This document shows positions 43,455 through 51,809 of a DNA stretch of 64,000 nucleotides, piece by piece. Each line of letters begins with the position of its first letter. Within the stretch, counting starts at the first letter, position 1. The DNA is taken from contig NZ_CP134979.1 in the NCBI RefSeq assembly GCF_039355125.1, positions 102,890-166,889 on the forward strand, given 5' to 3'. The notes beneath the pieces are model-generated. The model saw only the letters and a program-made list of their open reading frames with translations. It was not told where the DNA came from and searched no databases. The position numbers were made by a program, and so were the translations under genes. This DNA is from Buchnera aphidicola (Takecallis taiwana). Lineage in GTDB: Bacteria > Pseudomonadota > Gammaproteobacteria > Enterobacterales > Enterobacteriaceae.

Positions 43455-43485
43455 TAAAAAACCAGCAGTAATATTTATGCTGGTT
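43455..43485 (-). terminator. Rho-independent terminator of ahpC
   Basis: AACCAGCA (43460-43467) and TGCTGGTT (43478-43485) form a perfect 8-bp stem with a 10-nt loop. Read on the minus strand it is followed directly by a T tract (plus-strand A run 43455-43459), the classic intrinsic terminator, 12 bp after the ahpC stop. It may also stop the converging DUF2076 transcript. Confidence 0.8.
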
Positions 43486-43496
43486 CTATGTATTTA

Positions 43497-44084
43497 CTAT
43501 TTTTGGTAATATTTTATAAGCCCTGATTTTGATGGATGCATAGTTTTTTCGCCTTTTATCCAATTTGCTGGACAAACTTCACCATATTGTTCATGATATG
43601 TAACGGCATCTATTATTCTTAGCATATCTTTTATATTACGTCCTAATGGCAAGTCATTTACTGTCTGATGTTTGATAATCCCATATTTATCAATTAAAAA
43701 AGATGCTCTTAATGCAATTCCTAATTCAGGATGTGCAACTCCATATGCATCTTGGATTTCGCCTTTTATATCTGAAACTAATGTATATTTTAATCTACCA
43801 ATACCGCCTTGTTTAATATCTATGTTTTGCCATGCTTGATGTACAAATACTGAGTCTCTTGAGACGCCGATAATTTTGGTATTTCTTTTTTTAAACTCAA
43901 TATATAATTCATTAAATGCAACAATTTCTGTTGGACAAACAAATGTAAAATCCATAGGCCAAAAAAATAAAACTACTAATTTATTTTTTGTGGATTTTTT
44001 AAAATTAAAATCGTTTACTATTGTTCCATCTTTTATAAGAGCTTGAGTAACAAAATTTGGTGCATGTTGAGAAACTAAAGTCAT
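43497..44084 (-). CDS. ahpC: 2-Cys peroxiredoxin (AhpC/TSA family)
   Basis: 195 residues. It is a cytosolic thiol peroxidase that removes hydrogen and alkyl peroxides. The peroxidatic Cys50 is in DFTFVCPTEI and the resolving Cys171 in GEVCPANW, so it is a typical 2-Cys enzyme. Its sequence is closer to the thioredoxin-dependent TSA type than to E. coli AhpC (GVSRDSVFVHQAW, GIALRASFLIDKYG). No ahpF partner is seen here. The C-terminal segment ending in YYQK is kept. The gene is monocistronic, with an intrinsic terminator. Confidence 0.95.
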   Translation of the reverse strand: MTLVSQHAPNFVTQALIKDGTIVNDFNFKKSTKNKLVVLFFWPMDFTFVCPTEIVAFNELYIEFKKRNTKIIGVSRDSVFVHQAWQNIDIKQGGIGRLKYTLVSDIKGEIQDAYGVAHPELGIALRASFLIDKYGIIKHQTVNDLPLGRNIKDMLRIIDAVTYHEQYGEVCPANWIKGEKTMHPSKSGLIKYYQK

Positions 44085-44205
44085 ATTATTACCTTATATA
44101 TTCTAAATATAGTATTTAATGTTATTTTGCATTTTATTATAGTATTTATTAATATACATATATTATGTATACTATGATTATTTATTTCATATGGTTATTA
44201 ATGCA

Positions 44206-44858
44206 ATGAAAAATTTTAGTTGGCATGATATTTTTTATAAAGAAAAAAAAAAATATTAACAATTTTACAACAAGTATCTCGGGAACGAGTTAGTAAAATT
44301 ATTTATCCTCCGAAAGAGGATGTGTTTTCTGCTTTTCATTTAACACCGTTTCAATCAATTAAAGTAGTAATTATTGGACAAGATCCTTACTATAATATTA
44401 ATCAAGCTCACGGATTAGCATTTTCAGTAAAATTTGGATTTAATATTCCTCCATCTTTAAAAAATATTTATCGTGAAATTACTAATAATTTTAATTTTCC
44501 AAACGATTATTATTCTCATGGATGTTTATTAAGGTGGGCACGGCAAGGTGTATTCCTATTAAATTCTATTTTAACAGTTGAATCCGGAAAACCGAGGTCG
44601 CATGTTAAGTTAGGTTGGGAACAATTCACAAATCAAGTTATTGTTTATATTAGTACTTTTTTAAGTAATGTAATTTTTTTATTGTGGGGTCGCGATGCTC
44701 AACAGAAAAAAGATTTTATTAATTGTCATAAACATATTGTTTTATGTGCGTCACATCCATCTCCGCTTGCCGTATATCGTAGTTTTTTTGGTTGTCGTCA
44801 TTTTATTAAAACAAATTCTATTTTATTTGAGCAAAAAAAAAATGTTATTTTTTGGTAA
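44206..44858 (+). CDS. ung: Uracil-DNA glycosylase, frameshifted at an A11 tract
   Basis: From ATG 44206 the frame encodes MKNFSWHDIFYKEKKK (E. coli MANELTWHDVLAEEKQQ). It then meets an A11 tract (44243-44253) and stops at TAA 44257-44259. One base away in frame the homology continues at once (ILTILQQVSRERVSKIIYPP) to the normal end at 44858. One extra A in the message, or a -1 ribosomal slip, gives 217 residues (E. coli 229). The catalytic region is intact: GQDPYYNINQAHGLAFS with Asp60 in the repaired numbering, and ASHPSPLAVYRSFFG with the active His. Without correction only a GTG-started fragment from 44322 lacking 39 residues could be made. It excises uracil from DNA. Confidence 0.88.
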
Positions 44859-44894
44859 AATCTTTAATATGAGATCCTCTTCTGAATATAAATT

Positions 44895-45218
44895 TTATTG
44901 AATTTTTTTTAGAGTATTAGATAAAGATTTATGGATTAGTTTTATACCGGAGATAATAGCATTTTGGTTGATCGACGATATTTTAGTTATTTTAAATATT
45001 TTGGATAGTGTTTTTATTATCTGAGTCAGTGTATTTTTAAAAGTATTTAAATTATCTTGTTGAATTTGTTGGATTTTTTGTACATATTTTTTATTAATAT
45101 TTTCAATATTTGCTTGTGCTCGTAATGTAATTTCTTTTTTTTCTTTAATAAGATTATCTAATTTTTGTTGTAATTGATATATATCTGTAATGTTATTTTC
45201 GTCTGTATTGTTATTCAT
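44895..45218 (-). CDS. grpE: Truncated GrpE nucleotide-exchange factor
   Basis: 107 residues against 197 in E. coli. The long dimerisation helix (LQQKLDNLIKEKKEITLRAQ, then NIENINKKYVQKIQQI) and the four-helix-bundle part (GIKLIHKSLSNTL, matching VEGIELTLKSMLDVV) are recognisable. The sequence stops at an A8 tract (LKKIQ, stop). The C-terminal beta domain that grips the DnaK ATPase domain is absent, and only 36 bp separate the stop from the convergent ung. One base fewer in the A8 tract would read KKFNKIYI, like RKFGVEVI of E. coli, but a stop follows seven codons later. The assignment also rests on its position next to nadK. Decayed or minimal GrpE. Confidence 0.75.
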   Translation of the reverse strand: MNNNTDENNITDIYQLQQKLDNLIKEKKEITLRAQANIENINKKYVQKIQQIQQDNLNTFKNTLTQIIKTLSKIFKITKISSINQNAIISGIKLIHKSLSNTLKKIQ

Positions 45219-45327
45219 ATATTCTAGTTTTTTAATATTATATTTATTATTATATTATAACAATTTTTTTATTTTATTTAATAATATATTGTTAATGTTA
45301 TTATTTTATTTAAGGAATATATCAGTA

Positions 45328-46203
45328 ATGAAAATACAATTTCGGTGGATTGCTATTTTAGGACATCCTCGCGATTTTAAGTGTTTTTTAACTCATAAAA
45401 TTTTACATGATTGGTTAATACAACGGGGTTATCATGTTGTTATTGAAGAAAGTATTTCAAAATTTTTAAATGTAAATAATCCGAATATTGCTACATTTAT
45501 ACAGATTGGCGAAAAATGTGATTTAGGTATAGTAATCGGTGGTGATGGTAATATGTTATGTATTTTAAGACAATTATCATATTATCCTATCAAAATTATT
45601 GGTGTAAATTGTGGTAATTTAGGTTTTTTAACTGACTTAAATCCTAATAATATGCTACTTATGTTATCAAAGATTTTGTCAGGAATATATCATATAGAAA
45701 AGCGATTTTTATTGGAGGTCGATGTATTAAATAATAAGATAAAAAAAAATAGTGTTGCTGTTAATGAGATTATTTTGCATTCTAAAAACATGTCTTGTAT
45801 GATTGAATTTGAATTATATATTGATAAAAAATTTGCATTTTATCAGCGATCTGATGGTATTATTATTGCTACTCCTACCGGATCTACAGGATATGCGCTA
45901 TCTGCAGGAGGACCAATTTTATCATTATCATCAAAAGTTATTACTATTGTTCCAATGTTGCCACATACATTATCTGCACGACCTATTGTAATTAATGATA
46001 ATAATATTATTATGTTAAAAGTATTTAATTTATCCAAAAAATTACAAATTACTTGCGATGGTCAAGTGAAATTATCAGTTATTCAAGAAAAAACAATATT
46101 TATCTATAAAAGTAAATATTTTATTCATTTGATTCATCCTGTGAATTATCATTATTTAAATGCACTACGTAAAAAACTGAATTGGTCAAAAAATTTTTTT
46201 TAA
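45328..46203 (+). CDS. nadK: NAD kinase
   Basis: 291 residues (E. coli 292) from ATG 45328, with AAGGA 11 bases upstream. The open frame extends back to 45190 through A/T spacer and across the grpE start, but those residues are not family-like. It phosphorylates NAD to NADP. GGDGNML at 71-77 carries the catalytic Asp; NLGFLTDL, the NE-containing VNEIILH, and TPTGSTGYALSAGGPI are all canonical. It is divergent from grpE (109 bp), the same arrangement as in E. coli, and converges on ssrA. Confidence 0.97.
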   Translation: MKIQFRWIAILGHPRDFKCFLTHKILHDWLIQRGYHVVIEESISKFLNVNNPNIATFIQIGEKCDLGIVIGGDGNMLCILRQLSYYPIKIIGVNCGNLGFLTDLNPNNMLLMLSKILSGIYHIEKRFLLEVDVLNNKIKKNSVAVNEIILHSKNMSCMIEFELYIDKKFAFYQRSDGIIIATPTGSTGYALSAGGPILSLSSKVITIVPMLPHTLSARPIVINDNNIIMLKVFNLSKKLQITCDGQVKLSVIQEKTIFIYKSKYFIHLIHPVNYHYLNALRKKLNWSKNFF

Positions 46204-46279
46204 ATGTTATCATTTGGATTATATAAATAAATTTTTTACAATGCTATCTAATATGGATAATTCGTGATATATATATTCG

Positions 46280-46298
46280 ATGTATATATTATATACAT
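46280..46298 (-). other. A/T palindrome just after the tmRNA 3' end
   Basis: ATGTATATATTATATACAT is an inverted repeat with a central single base and lies immediately downstream of the tmRNA discriminator. It could be a weak end structure or processing guide, but all-A/T palindromes are common here by chance. Confidence 0.25.
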
Positions 46299-46299
46299 T

Positions 46300-46663
46300 T
46301 GGAGCTGGCGGGATTTGAACCCGCGTCCAAAATATTTATAGCTATAGCACTACATGCTTATTCTTTTGATTTTTTAGTATTAACACATAAAAGACAATGT
46401 TAGTAAATACCTATCTCTATTTATTTTATCATATAAGATACGAGCACATCTTATAATGTTTTTCTTTTGAATTACCTTTTTGAAACATATTATTCTTTTA
46501 AAAGAATAAATAAGAATAACAAAAGGGCTTTATAAGTTTATTAAGCTGCTAAAGCGTATTGTTCGGTTTCTGCATTTATTTATTTTCGGTTTTTAACGAG
46601 GCAACCGATCCTCGGCATGCGCTAATAGTATTTAAAAATTTTGTCGAATCCAAAATCAGCCCC
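46300..46663 (-). ncRNA. ssrA: Transfer-messenger RNA (tmRNA)
   Basis: Both halves of the tRNA-like domain are seen on the minus strand: the 5' end GGGGCTGATTTTGGATTCGAC from 46663, and the T-arm/acceptor GCGGGTTCAAATCCCGCC followed by AGCTCC, ending at the discriminator A (46300). The length is about 364 nt (E. coli 363). The tag frame starts at the resume codon GCA 46573 and ends at TAA 46541-46543, encoding AETEQYALAA (E. coli ANDENYALAA). The 3' CCA is not encoded: the genome reads AATG instead, so CCA must be added. It rescues stalled ribosomes and tags the products, which matters where frameshifts are common. Confidence 0.97.
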
Positions 46664-46815
46664 GATTATATATGCATATAATATATAATATACTATATTA
46701 CAATACTTGTAAAATATTTTTTTAATATTATGTGTAATTTTTTAGTTTATTATATTCATATATGACAATATTATTTTTATTTTATCGTACGTATTTATAA
46801 AATATAGGAGTGAAT

Positions 46816-47136
46816 ATGCATATTGTAAAAAACATTAAAAAACAAATTCAAGAGAATCCTATTTTACTGTATATGAAAGGTACACCAGATAAACCAAGTT
46901 GTGGCTACTCTGCTCGTGCTGTGGAAGCTTTATCATTGTGTGATGTAAAATTTGCATATGTTAATATTTTAGAAAATGAAGAAATTCGTACTGCATTACC
47001 AAAGTATGCTAATTGGCCAACTTTCCCTCAATTATGGGTACAAGGGGAATTAATTGGTGGCTGTGATATCATAGTAAAATTATTCGAGAGTGGAGATTTA
47101 AAAAAAATATTACAACAATGTATAAAAGTTAAATAA
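46816..47136 (+). CDS. grxD: Monothiol glutaredoxin GrxD
   Basis: 106 residues from ATG 46816 (E. coli 115). The open frame could begin at GTG 46810, but that codon overlaps the ribosome site GGAG (46807-46810), which is correctly placed for 46816. It is an iron-sulfur cluster carrier and glutathione-binding protein. The active motif is CGYS (Cys29) where the family has CGFS. PKYANWPTFPQLWVQGELIG and GGCD glutathione contacts are conserved. The acidic C-terminal tail of E. coli Grx4 is gone. It converges with rnt. Confidence 0.96.
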   Translation: MHIVKNIKKQIQENPILLYMKGTPDKPSCGYSARAVEALSLCDVKFAYVNILENEEIRTALPKYANWPTFPQLWVQGELIGGCDIIVKLFESGDLKKILQQCIKVK

Positions 47137-47147
47137 TATATCAATAA

Positions 47148-47180
47148 AATTAGATTAATGTATTTATCATTAATCTAATT
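47148..47180. terminator. 13-bp perfect stem-loop between convergent grxD and rnt
   Basis: AATTAGATTAATG (47148-47160) pairs perfectly with CATTAATCTAATT (47168-47180) around a 7-nt loop, 12 bp from each stop. On the minus strand the stem runs into TTATT, a short U-rich tail, so termination of rnt is the better-supported reading; two-way action is likely. Confidence 0.65.
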
Positions 47181-47192
47181 AAGCAATGATAT

Positions 47193-47822
47193 TTACCGTC
47201 TTGGAGGCCAACCACCTAATTTTTTCCATTTATTAATTAGTGTACAAAATAAATTTGCAGTTTGTATAGTATCATATAGAGCTGAATGTGCTTGATTATT
47301 ATCAAACGATAAACCAACTGATTGACATGATTTGGCTAATACTGTTTGCCCAATTGCCATGCCACTGAGTGTGGCTGTATCAAATGTAACAAATGGATGA
47401 AAAGGGTTGTTTTTTATTTTACATCTTTTCACTGCTTCCATTAAAAAAGTATGATCAAAATTAGCATTATGTGCAACAATAATACTTTTATGACATTGGT
47501 GTGATTTCATTTCTTGATACACAATATCAAATATACATAACAAAGCTTCTTTTTCATGCACAGCTTGTCTTAATGGATTAAATGGATCAATTTTATTAAA
47601 TAAAAATGATGATGTTTCAATTAAAGAACCTAAAAATGGTTTAATATGAAAATGTATGGTTTTTGATTTTTTTAACCAACCATATTTATCCATGTGTAAT
47701 GTAATTACAGCTATTTCTAGTAAAGCATGAATTTTGTAATTAAAACCAGTGGTTTCGATATCTATTACGACAGGGTAAAAATTTCTAAATCTATTTTTTA
47801 AAGTGTTACATTTAAGTGTCAT
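47193..47822 (-). CDS. rnt: Ribonuclease T
   Basis: 209 residues (E. coli 215). It is a DEDDh 3'-to-5' exoribonuclease that matures tRNA and other stable RNA 3' ends. Exo [12 protein letters not shown] with Asp21 and Glu23. Exo [17 protein letters not shown]. Exo [18 protein letters not shown] with the His and Asp. Basic surface residues used for RNA binding are plentiful. In E. coli rnt lies close to grxD, and the linkage is preserved. A long gene-free gap lies upstream. Confidence 0.97.
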   Translation of the reverse strand: MTLKCNTLKNRFRNFYPVVIDIETTGFNYKIHALLEIAVITLHMDKYGWLKKSKTIHFHIKPFLGSLIETSSFLFNKIDPFNPLRQAVHEKEALLCIFDIVYQEMKSHQCHKSIIVAHNANFDHTFLMEAVKRCKIKNNPFHPFVTFDTATLSGMAIGQTVLAKSCQSVGLSFDNNQAHSALYDTIQTANLFCTLINKWKKLGGWPPRR

Positions 47823-48440
47823 ATATTTTGATTATACATGTTTTTCTTGTAGTATTAGATTTCAATATACATATTTAAAACTGTATTATATTACTTAATT
47901 AATAATATTAATTGATCCTCATATTACAAAAATAAATATGATATGTAAATGTATAATGTATCTGTACAGAGATTGCGTGATCAGCAATAATATTAGTATT
48001 TTCTATATAAAAAGATTTTTATTGTAATGATATTTTTTAAAATAAATTTTATAGATATATGGAATAATTTTAAACAATAATATTTATATTATTATAACAG
48101 ATGTATGTATTCATATTGCAGATATTTTAATATGTATATTTTTGTTATATTATATAATATGTATAAAATTATAAAATATTAACTCATACTAGTAATTAGA
48201 TTTACCGTTTGATCACATATAATAAAAATTTTTCAAGATATGTTTTAGTATAAATTTTCTATATATTTATTAAACATTATATCAGTTTTTATAATATTTC
48301 ATTTTAAATATCAAAAATACAATTTATTACAGATCATATATATTATTATTAATCAATTGTATTTTTTAATAAATATAGATCGTATTTTATTAAAATATAA
48401 TTTTATTTTATAGTATGAATAATTAATTTTGGAGCATAGT
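47823..48440. other. Gene-free gap between rnt and ychF
   Basis: At 618 bp this is the longest non-coding stretch in the window. Both flanking genes point away from it. No frame gives a recognisable protein, no tRNA-like T-arm is seen, and the only local structure is a 5-bp arm pair around TGATCA (ATTGC/GCAAT near 47985). In E. coli sodB lies near rnt-grxD and pth lies beside ychF, so this may be the remains of one or both, eroded beyond recognition. The ychF promoter must lie at its right end. Confidence 0.55.
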
Positions 48441-49517
48441 ATGGGTTTTAAGTGTGGTATTATTGGTTTGCCGAATGTAGGCAAATCAACATTATTTAAT
48501 ATTTTAACAAATTCTAAAATTCCAGCAAAAAATTTTCCTTTTTGTACAATTACACCTAATATTGGTTTAGCTCCAGTTTTTGATGATCGTTTAAATGAAA
48601 TTGCAAATATTGTAAATCCGAATCGTATTGTTACTACATTTATGGAATTTGTAGATATCGCAGGATTGGTCAAAGGTGCATCTCAAGGGTGTGGATTAGG
48701 TAATCAGTTTTTAAATAATATACATCGTGTGGATTTATTAATTCATGTAGTACGGTGTTTTAATGATAATAATATCGTGCATATGCATGATACAATTAAT
48801 CCGATACATGATGTTGAAATTATTAATATGGAACTAATTTTATCAGATTTACAATTATGTCAAGTAGAAATATTAAAATTAAAAAAAAAAAATATTATTG
48901 ATCATGGTAGATTAAAAATATTAGAGAAATGTTTATTTTGCTTGAATAATAATAATTTTTTAAATAAGTCATTATTTAGTGATGAAGAAATTAGTATAGT
49001 GCGTGATTTAAATTTTATTACATTAAAGCCAATGATATATATTGCTAATGTTTCTGATAATATAAGTCAAAATGTTTCTTTATCTAAATTATTAAATTTT
49101 ATTTCTTTAAATAATAGCATTTGTATTACAGTACAAATTTTTAAGGAATCAAAAAATACATATTTACAATTAAGAAATTTTGATAATAATTTACATCTGC
49201 ATGAAAATAAACAGTCTAAAATCAATCATATTATTCAAACAGGATATAAGCAATTAGGGTTACAGACTTTTTTTACCGTTGGAAAAAAAGAAGTACGCGC
49301 ATGGACAATAAATATTGGAGCAAATAGTATCCAAGCTGCTAGAAAAATACATACAGATTTTGAAAAAGGTTTTATTCGTGCAAAAGTCATTAGTTATATG
49401 GATTTTATTCAATTAAAAAATAATAATAAAATGCGTGAATCTGGTAAAATAAGATTAGAAGGTAAAAATTATATTATAAAAGATGGAGATATTATACAGT
49501 TTTTGTTTAAAATATAA
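48441..49517 (+). CDS. ychF: Ribosome-binding ATPase/GTPase YchF
   Basis: 358 residues (E. coli 363) from ATG 48441, with GGAG 6 bases upstream; a TTG at 48429 in the same frame precedes the ribosome site and is rejected. It is an Obg-family P-loop NTPase that binds ribosomes and prefers ATP in E. coli. The P-loop GLPNVGKST is at 9-17, DIAGLVKGAS follows, and the TGS domain covers roughly the last 80 residues (FFTVGKKEVRAWTINIG). A 12-base A tract (48881-48892) is read in frame as LKKKN, making it the longest coding A tract found here. GEGLGNQFL reads GCGLGNQFL. Confidence 0.97.
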   Translation: MGFKCGIIGLPNVGKSTLFNILTNSKIPAKNFPFCTITPNIGLAPVFDDRLNEIANIVNPNRIVTTFMEFVDIAGLVKGASQGCGLGNQFLNNIHRVDLLIHVVRCFNDNNIVHMHDTINPIHDVEIINMELILSDLQLCQVEILKLKKKNIIDHGRLKILEKCLFCLNNNNFLNKSLFSDEEISIVRDLNFITLKPMIYIANVSDNISQNVSLSKLLNFISLNNSICITVQIFKESKNTYLQLRNFDNNLHLHENKQSKINHIIQTGYKQLGLQTFFTVGKKEVRAWTINIGANSIQAARKIHTDFEKGFIRAKVISYMDFIQLKNNNKMRESGKIRLEGKNYIIKDGDIIQFLFKI

Positions 49518-49523
49518 TCTTGC

Positions 49524-49553
49524 TTAGAGAAGAAATGAAACATTCTTCTCTAA
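49524..49553. terminator. 11-bp perfect stem-loop between convergent ychF and thrC
   Basis: TTAGAGAAGAA (49524-49534) and TTCTTCTCTAA (49543-49553) pair fully around an 8-nt loop, 6 bp after the ychF stop and 10 bp before the thrC stop. There is no strong U tract on either side. Position between converging stops supports a 3'-end role for both transcripts. Confidence 0.6.
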
Positions 49554-49563
49554 ACGTATATTC

Positions 49564-50853
49564 TTATTCTGATGTTAAGAAATGTTTTAATTTCTTAAAA
49601 TTTGGTTTCATATAATGCGATAATATTGGTAATTCTGATGGTGCTTTTAATGTTTCTGGTAAAGGGATGTTAATGTTTAATATGTTATCAATAACATTTT
49701 TAAATTTTGACGGATGTGCTGTGCCCAAAAATAATCCAAATTCGTCTTCTTTTAGTTGGTTTTGTAATAATTGATACGCAACTGCTGCATGTGGTTCAGA
49801 TGTATATCCTATATTTTGTAATTTTAATAAAGTTTGTTCAGTAATTGCATCGGATACACTACCAAATCCTAATGTTGTTAATTTCCATTTTTTTCTTGAA
49901 AAAAGTTCTTCAACACGTGGCCAATTATTTGGTCGACTAATATCCATTGCATTAGAAATTGTAGAAATACAATCATACGGCTTCCATTTTCCTGTTTTTA
50001 AAAATCTTGGTACTGTATCATTAGCATTAGTAGCCGCAATAAAAGATTGAATAGGTAAACCCATGGATTTAGCTAATAAACCAGCTGTTAAATTTCCAAA
50101 ATTTCCACAAGGTACAGCAATAACTAATTTTTTTCTCTGTTCTTTTGAAATTAAAGCATATGCTTCAAAAAAATAACAGATTTGTGCTAATAATCTACTA
50201 ATATTAATTGAATTAGCAGAATTAAGACCAGTGTCGTGTCGTAATTGATGATCATTAAACGCTTGTTTTACTAGTGCTTGGCATTCATCAAAACTACCAT
50301 CTATTGCAATAGTGGTAATATTTTTTCCTAATGTGCAAAATAAGGCTTCTTGCAGTGTACTAATTTTACCCTTAGGATATAAAATAACGACACGGACATT
50401 TTTATATTCATAAAATGCACGTGCTACAGCTGCTCCAGTATCTCCAGAAGTTGCAGTTAGTATAGTAATAATATTATTTTCTATATTTAGATGTGAGATT
50501 ATTTGAGCCATGAATCGTGCTCCAAAATCTTTAAAGGCTAATGTCGGTCCATGAAATAACTCACAACATGATATATTTTTTGTAACTGGAACAATATTCG
50601 GACCTGGAAAAGAAAATGCTTGACGTACATATTTTTCTAAATCAGAAATTGATATTTCTGAACCAATTAACATAGATAATATTTTTACACTACGAGATAA
50701 AAAATCCATCTCTATGATTTGTTTTAATTGTTTTTTTGGTATAATCGGCAGGTCAACTGGAAAAAATAATCCTTGATTTTTTCCTAATCCCATTTTTACC
50801 GCTTGTAGAAAGTTGACTTGTTCACAGTAGTTTTTTAAATTATATAATTTCAT
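49564..50853 (-). CDS. thrC: Threonine synthase
   Basis: 429 residues (E. coli 428). It is a PLP enzyme converting O-phosphohomoserine to threonine. PLP Lys108 is in GPTLAFKDFGARFM. The phosphate-binding ATSGDTGAAV and the later PCGNFGNLTAG loop are intact. Last gene of the thrABC operon, starting 6 bp after thrB. Its retention completes threonine synthesis from aspartate in this window. Confidence 0.98.
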   Translation of the reverse strand: MKLYNLKNYCEQVNFLQAVKMGLGKNQGLFFPVDLPIIPKKQLKQIIEMDFLSRSVKILSMLIGSEISISDLEKYVRQAFSFPGPNIVPVTKNISCCELFHGPTLAFKDFGARFMAQIISHLNIENNIITILTATSGDTGAAVARAFYEYKNVRVVILYPKGKISTLQEALFCTLGKNITTIAIDGSFDECQALVKQAFNDHQLRHDTGLNSANSINISRLLAQICYFFEAYALISKEQRKKLVIAVPCGNFGNLTAGLLAKSMGLPIQSFIAATNANDTVPRFLKTGKWKPYDCISTISNAMDISRPNNWPRVEELFSRKKWKLTTLGFGSVSDAITEQTLLKLQNIGYTSEPHAAVAYQLLQNQLKEDEFGLFLGTAHPSKFKNVIDNILNINIPLPETLKAPSELPILSHYMKPNFKKLKHFLTSE

Positions 50854-50859
50854 AAAACT

Positions 50860-51792
50860 TTAATCTCCTATATTTCTCGTGCCTTGTGTGTCTAATTTAC
50901 AAATATGTACAAAACCAGTTTTATTTTTTAAATAATGATGTTTTAACCATTTTGATATTTTTTGAGCGGATATATTATCATTACAAATTGCAAAAATTGT
51001 TGGTCCCGAGCCAGAGATACCAAAATTAATTGCACCAAGTGTTAATATTTTTTTTTTTATTTCTAAAAAATTTGGAATTAGTTGTATACGATATGGTTCT
51101 GCAATAATATCTCTCATTAATTGGATTGCTAAATTTTCTTGTTGAGTATGCGATGCATGTATAAAACCAGATAATAGTCGACTGTGTTCAATACAAGTTT
51201 TTTGATTATATTGTGAGGGTAAAATTGATCGAGCAGACGATGTTGATATTTTAATACCTGGCCAGGCAACAATCCATATCCAGTTTTTAAATACTGGAAT
51301 TGATTGACTAATGTAATTATTCTCATTGATTATTAATTGTAAACCACCATAATAACATGGTGCAACATTATCATAGTGTGGTTCTCCAGATATTTCACCT
51401 TCTATTTTACCCATTAAAGATAGTAATTTACGTTCATCTAATGGTTGTTTACAAAATTGATTCATTGCAACTAAAGTAGCAGAAATTGAGCAAGCACTGG
51501 ATCCAAGTCCAGATCCAATTGGCATATTTTTTTCTAAAGTAATTGATACAGGTATTTTTTTTCCTATAATGTTACAGAAATGATTCCAACACTTCCAAAC
51601 TATATTTTGTTCTATATTTTGTGGTAATTGGCATGCAAATTTTCCTGTATTATGAAAATGTAAGGTATTATTTGCTTTAATTGTCACACAATCACCTAAT
51701 AATTCTCTATTTTCAGGTGAAATAGCTACTCCTAATACATCGAAACCGACATTGATATTACCAATAGAAGCAGGCGCGTAAATTTTTATCAT
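50860..51792 (-). CDS. thrB: Homoserine kinase
   Basis: 310 residues, equal to E. coli ThrB. It is a GHMP-family kinase phosphorylating homoserine. The ATP loop [12 protein letters not shown] is at 91-102; the N-terminal substrate region [16 protein letters not shown] and the late [11 protein letters not shown] motif are canonical. It is the middle gene of thrABC, with 17 bp to thrA and 6 bp to thrC. Confidence 0.98.
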   Translation of the reverse strand: MIKIYAPASIGNINVGFDVLGVAISPENRELLGDCVTIKANNTLHFHNTGKFACQLPQNIEQNIVWKCWNHFCNIIGKKIPVSITLEKNMPIGSGLGSSACSISATLVAMNQFCKQPLDERKLLSLMGKIEGEISGEPHYDNVAPCYYGGLQLIINENNYISQSIPVFKNWIWIVAWPGIKISTSSARSILPSQYNQKTCIEHSRLLSGFIHASHTQQENLAIQLMRDIIAEPYRIQLIPNFLEIKKKILTLGAINFGISGSGPTIFAICNDNISAQKISKWLKHHYLKNKTGFVHICKLDTQGTRNIGD

Positions 51793-51809
51793 ATTGATAT
51801 TCCTAACTA

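Noticed and set aside
44895..45218. grpE as an unrelated short coiled-coil gene
   Set aside because: The helical pattern, the GIKLIHKSL segment and divergent pairing with nadK as in E. coli favour a truncated GrpE.
45190..45327. Hydrophobic N-terminal extension of nadK
   Set aside because: It translates A/T spacer and overlaps the grpE start; a ribosome site precedes ATG 45328, where NadK homology begins.
46320..46660. A tRNA gene suggested by the GGATTTGAACCCGC T-arm sequence
   Set aside because: The 5' partner lies over 300 nt away and a tag frame sits between; it is tmRNA, not a tRNA. No other T-arm-like sequence was found in the window.
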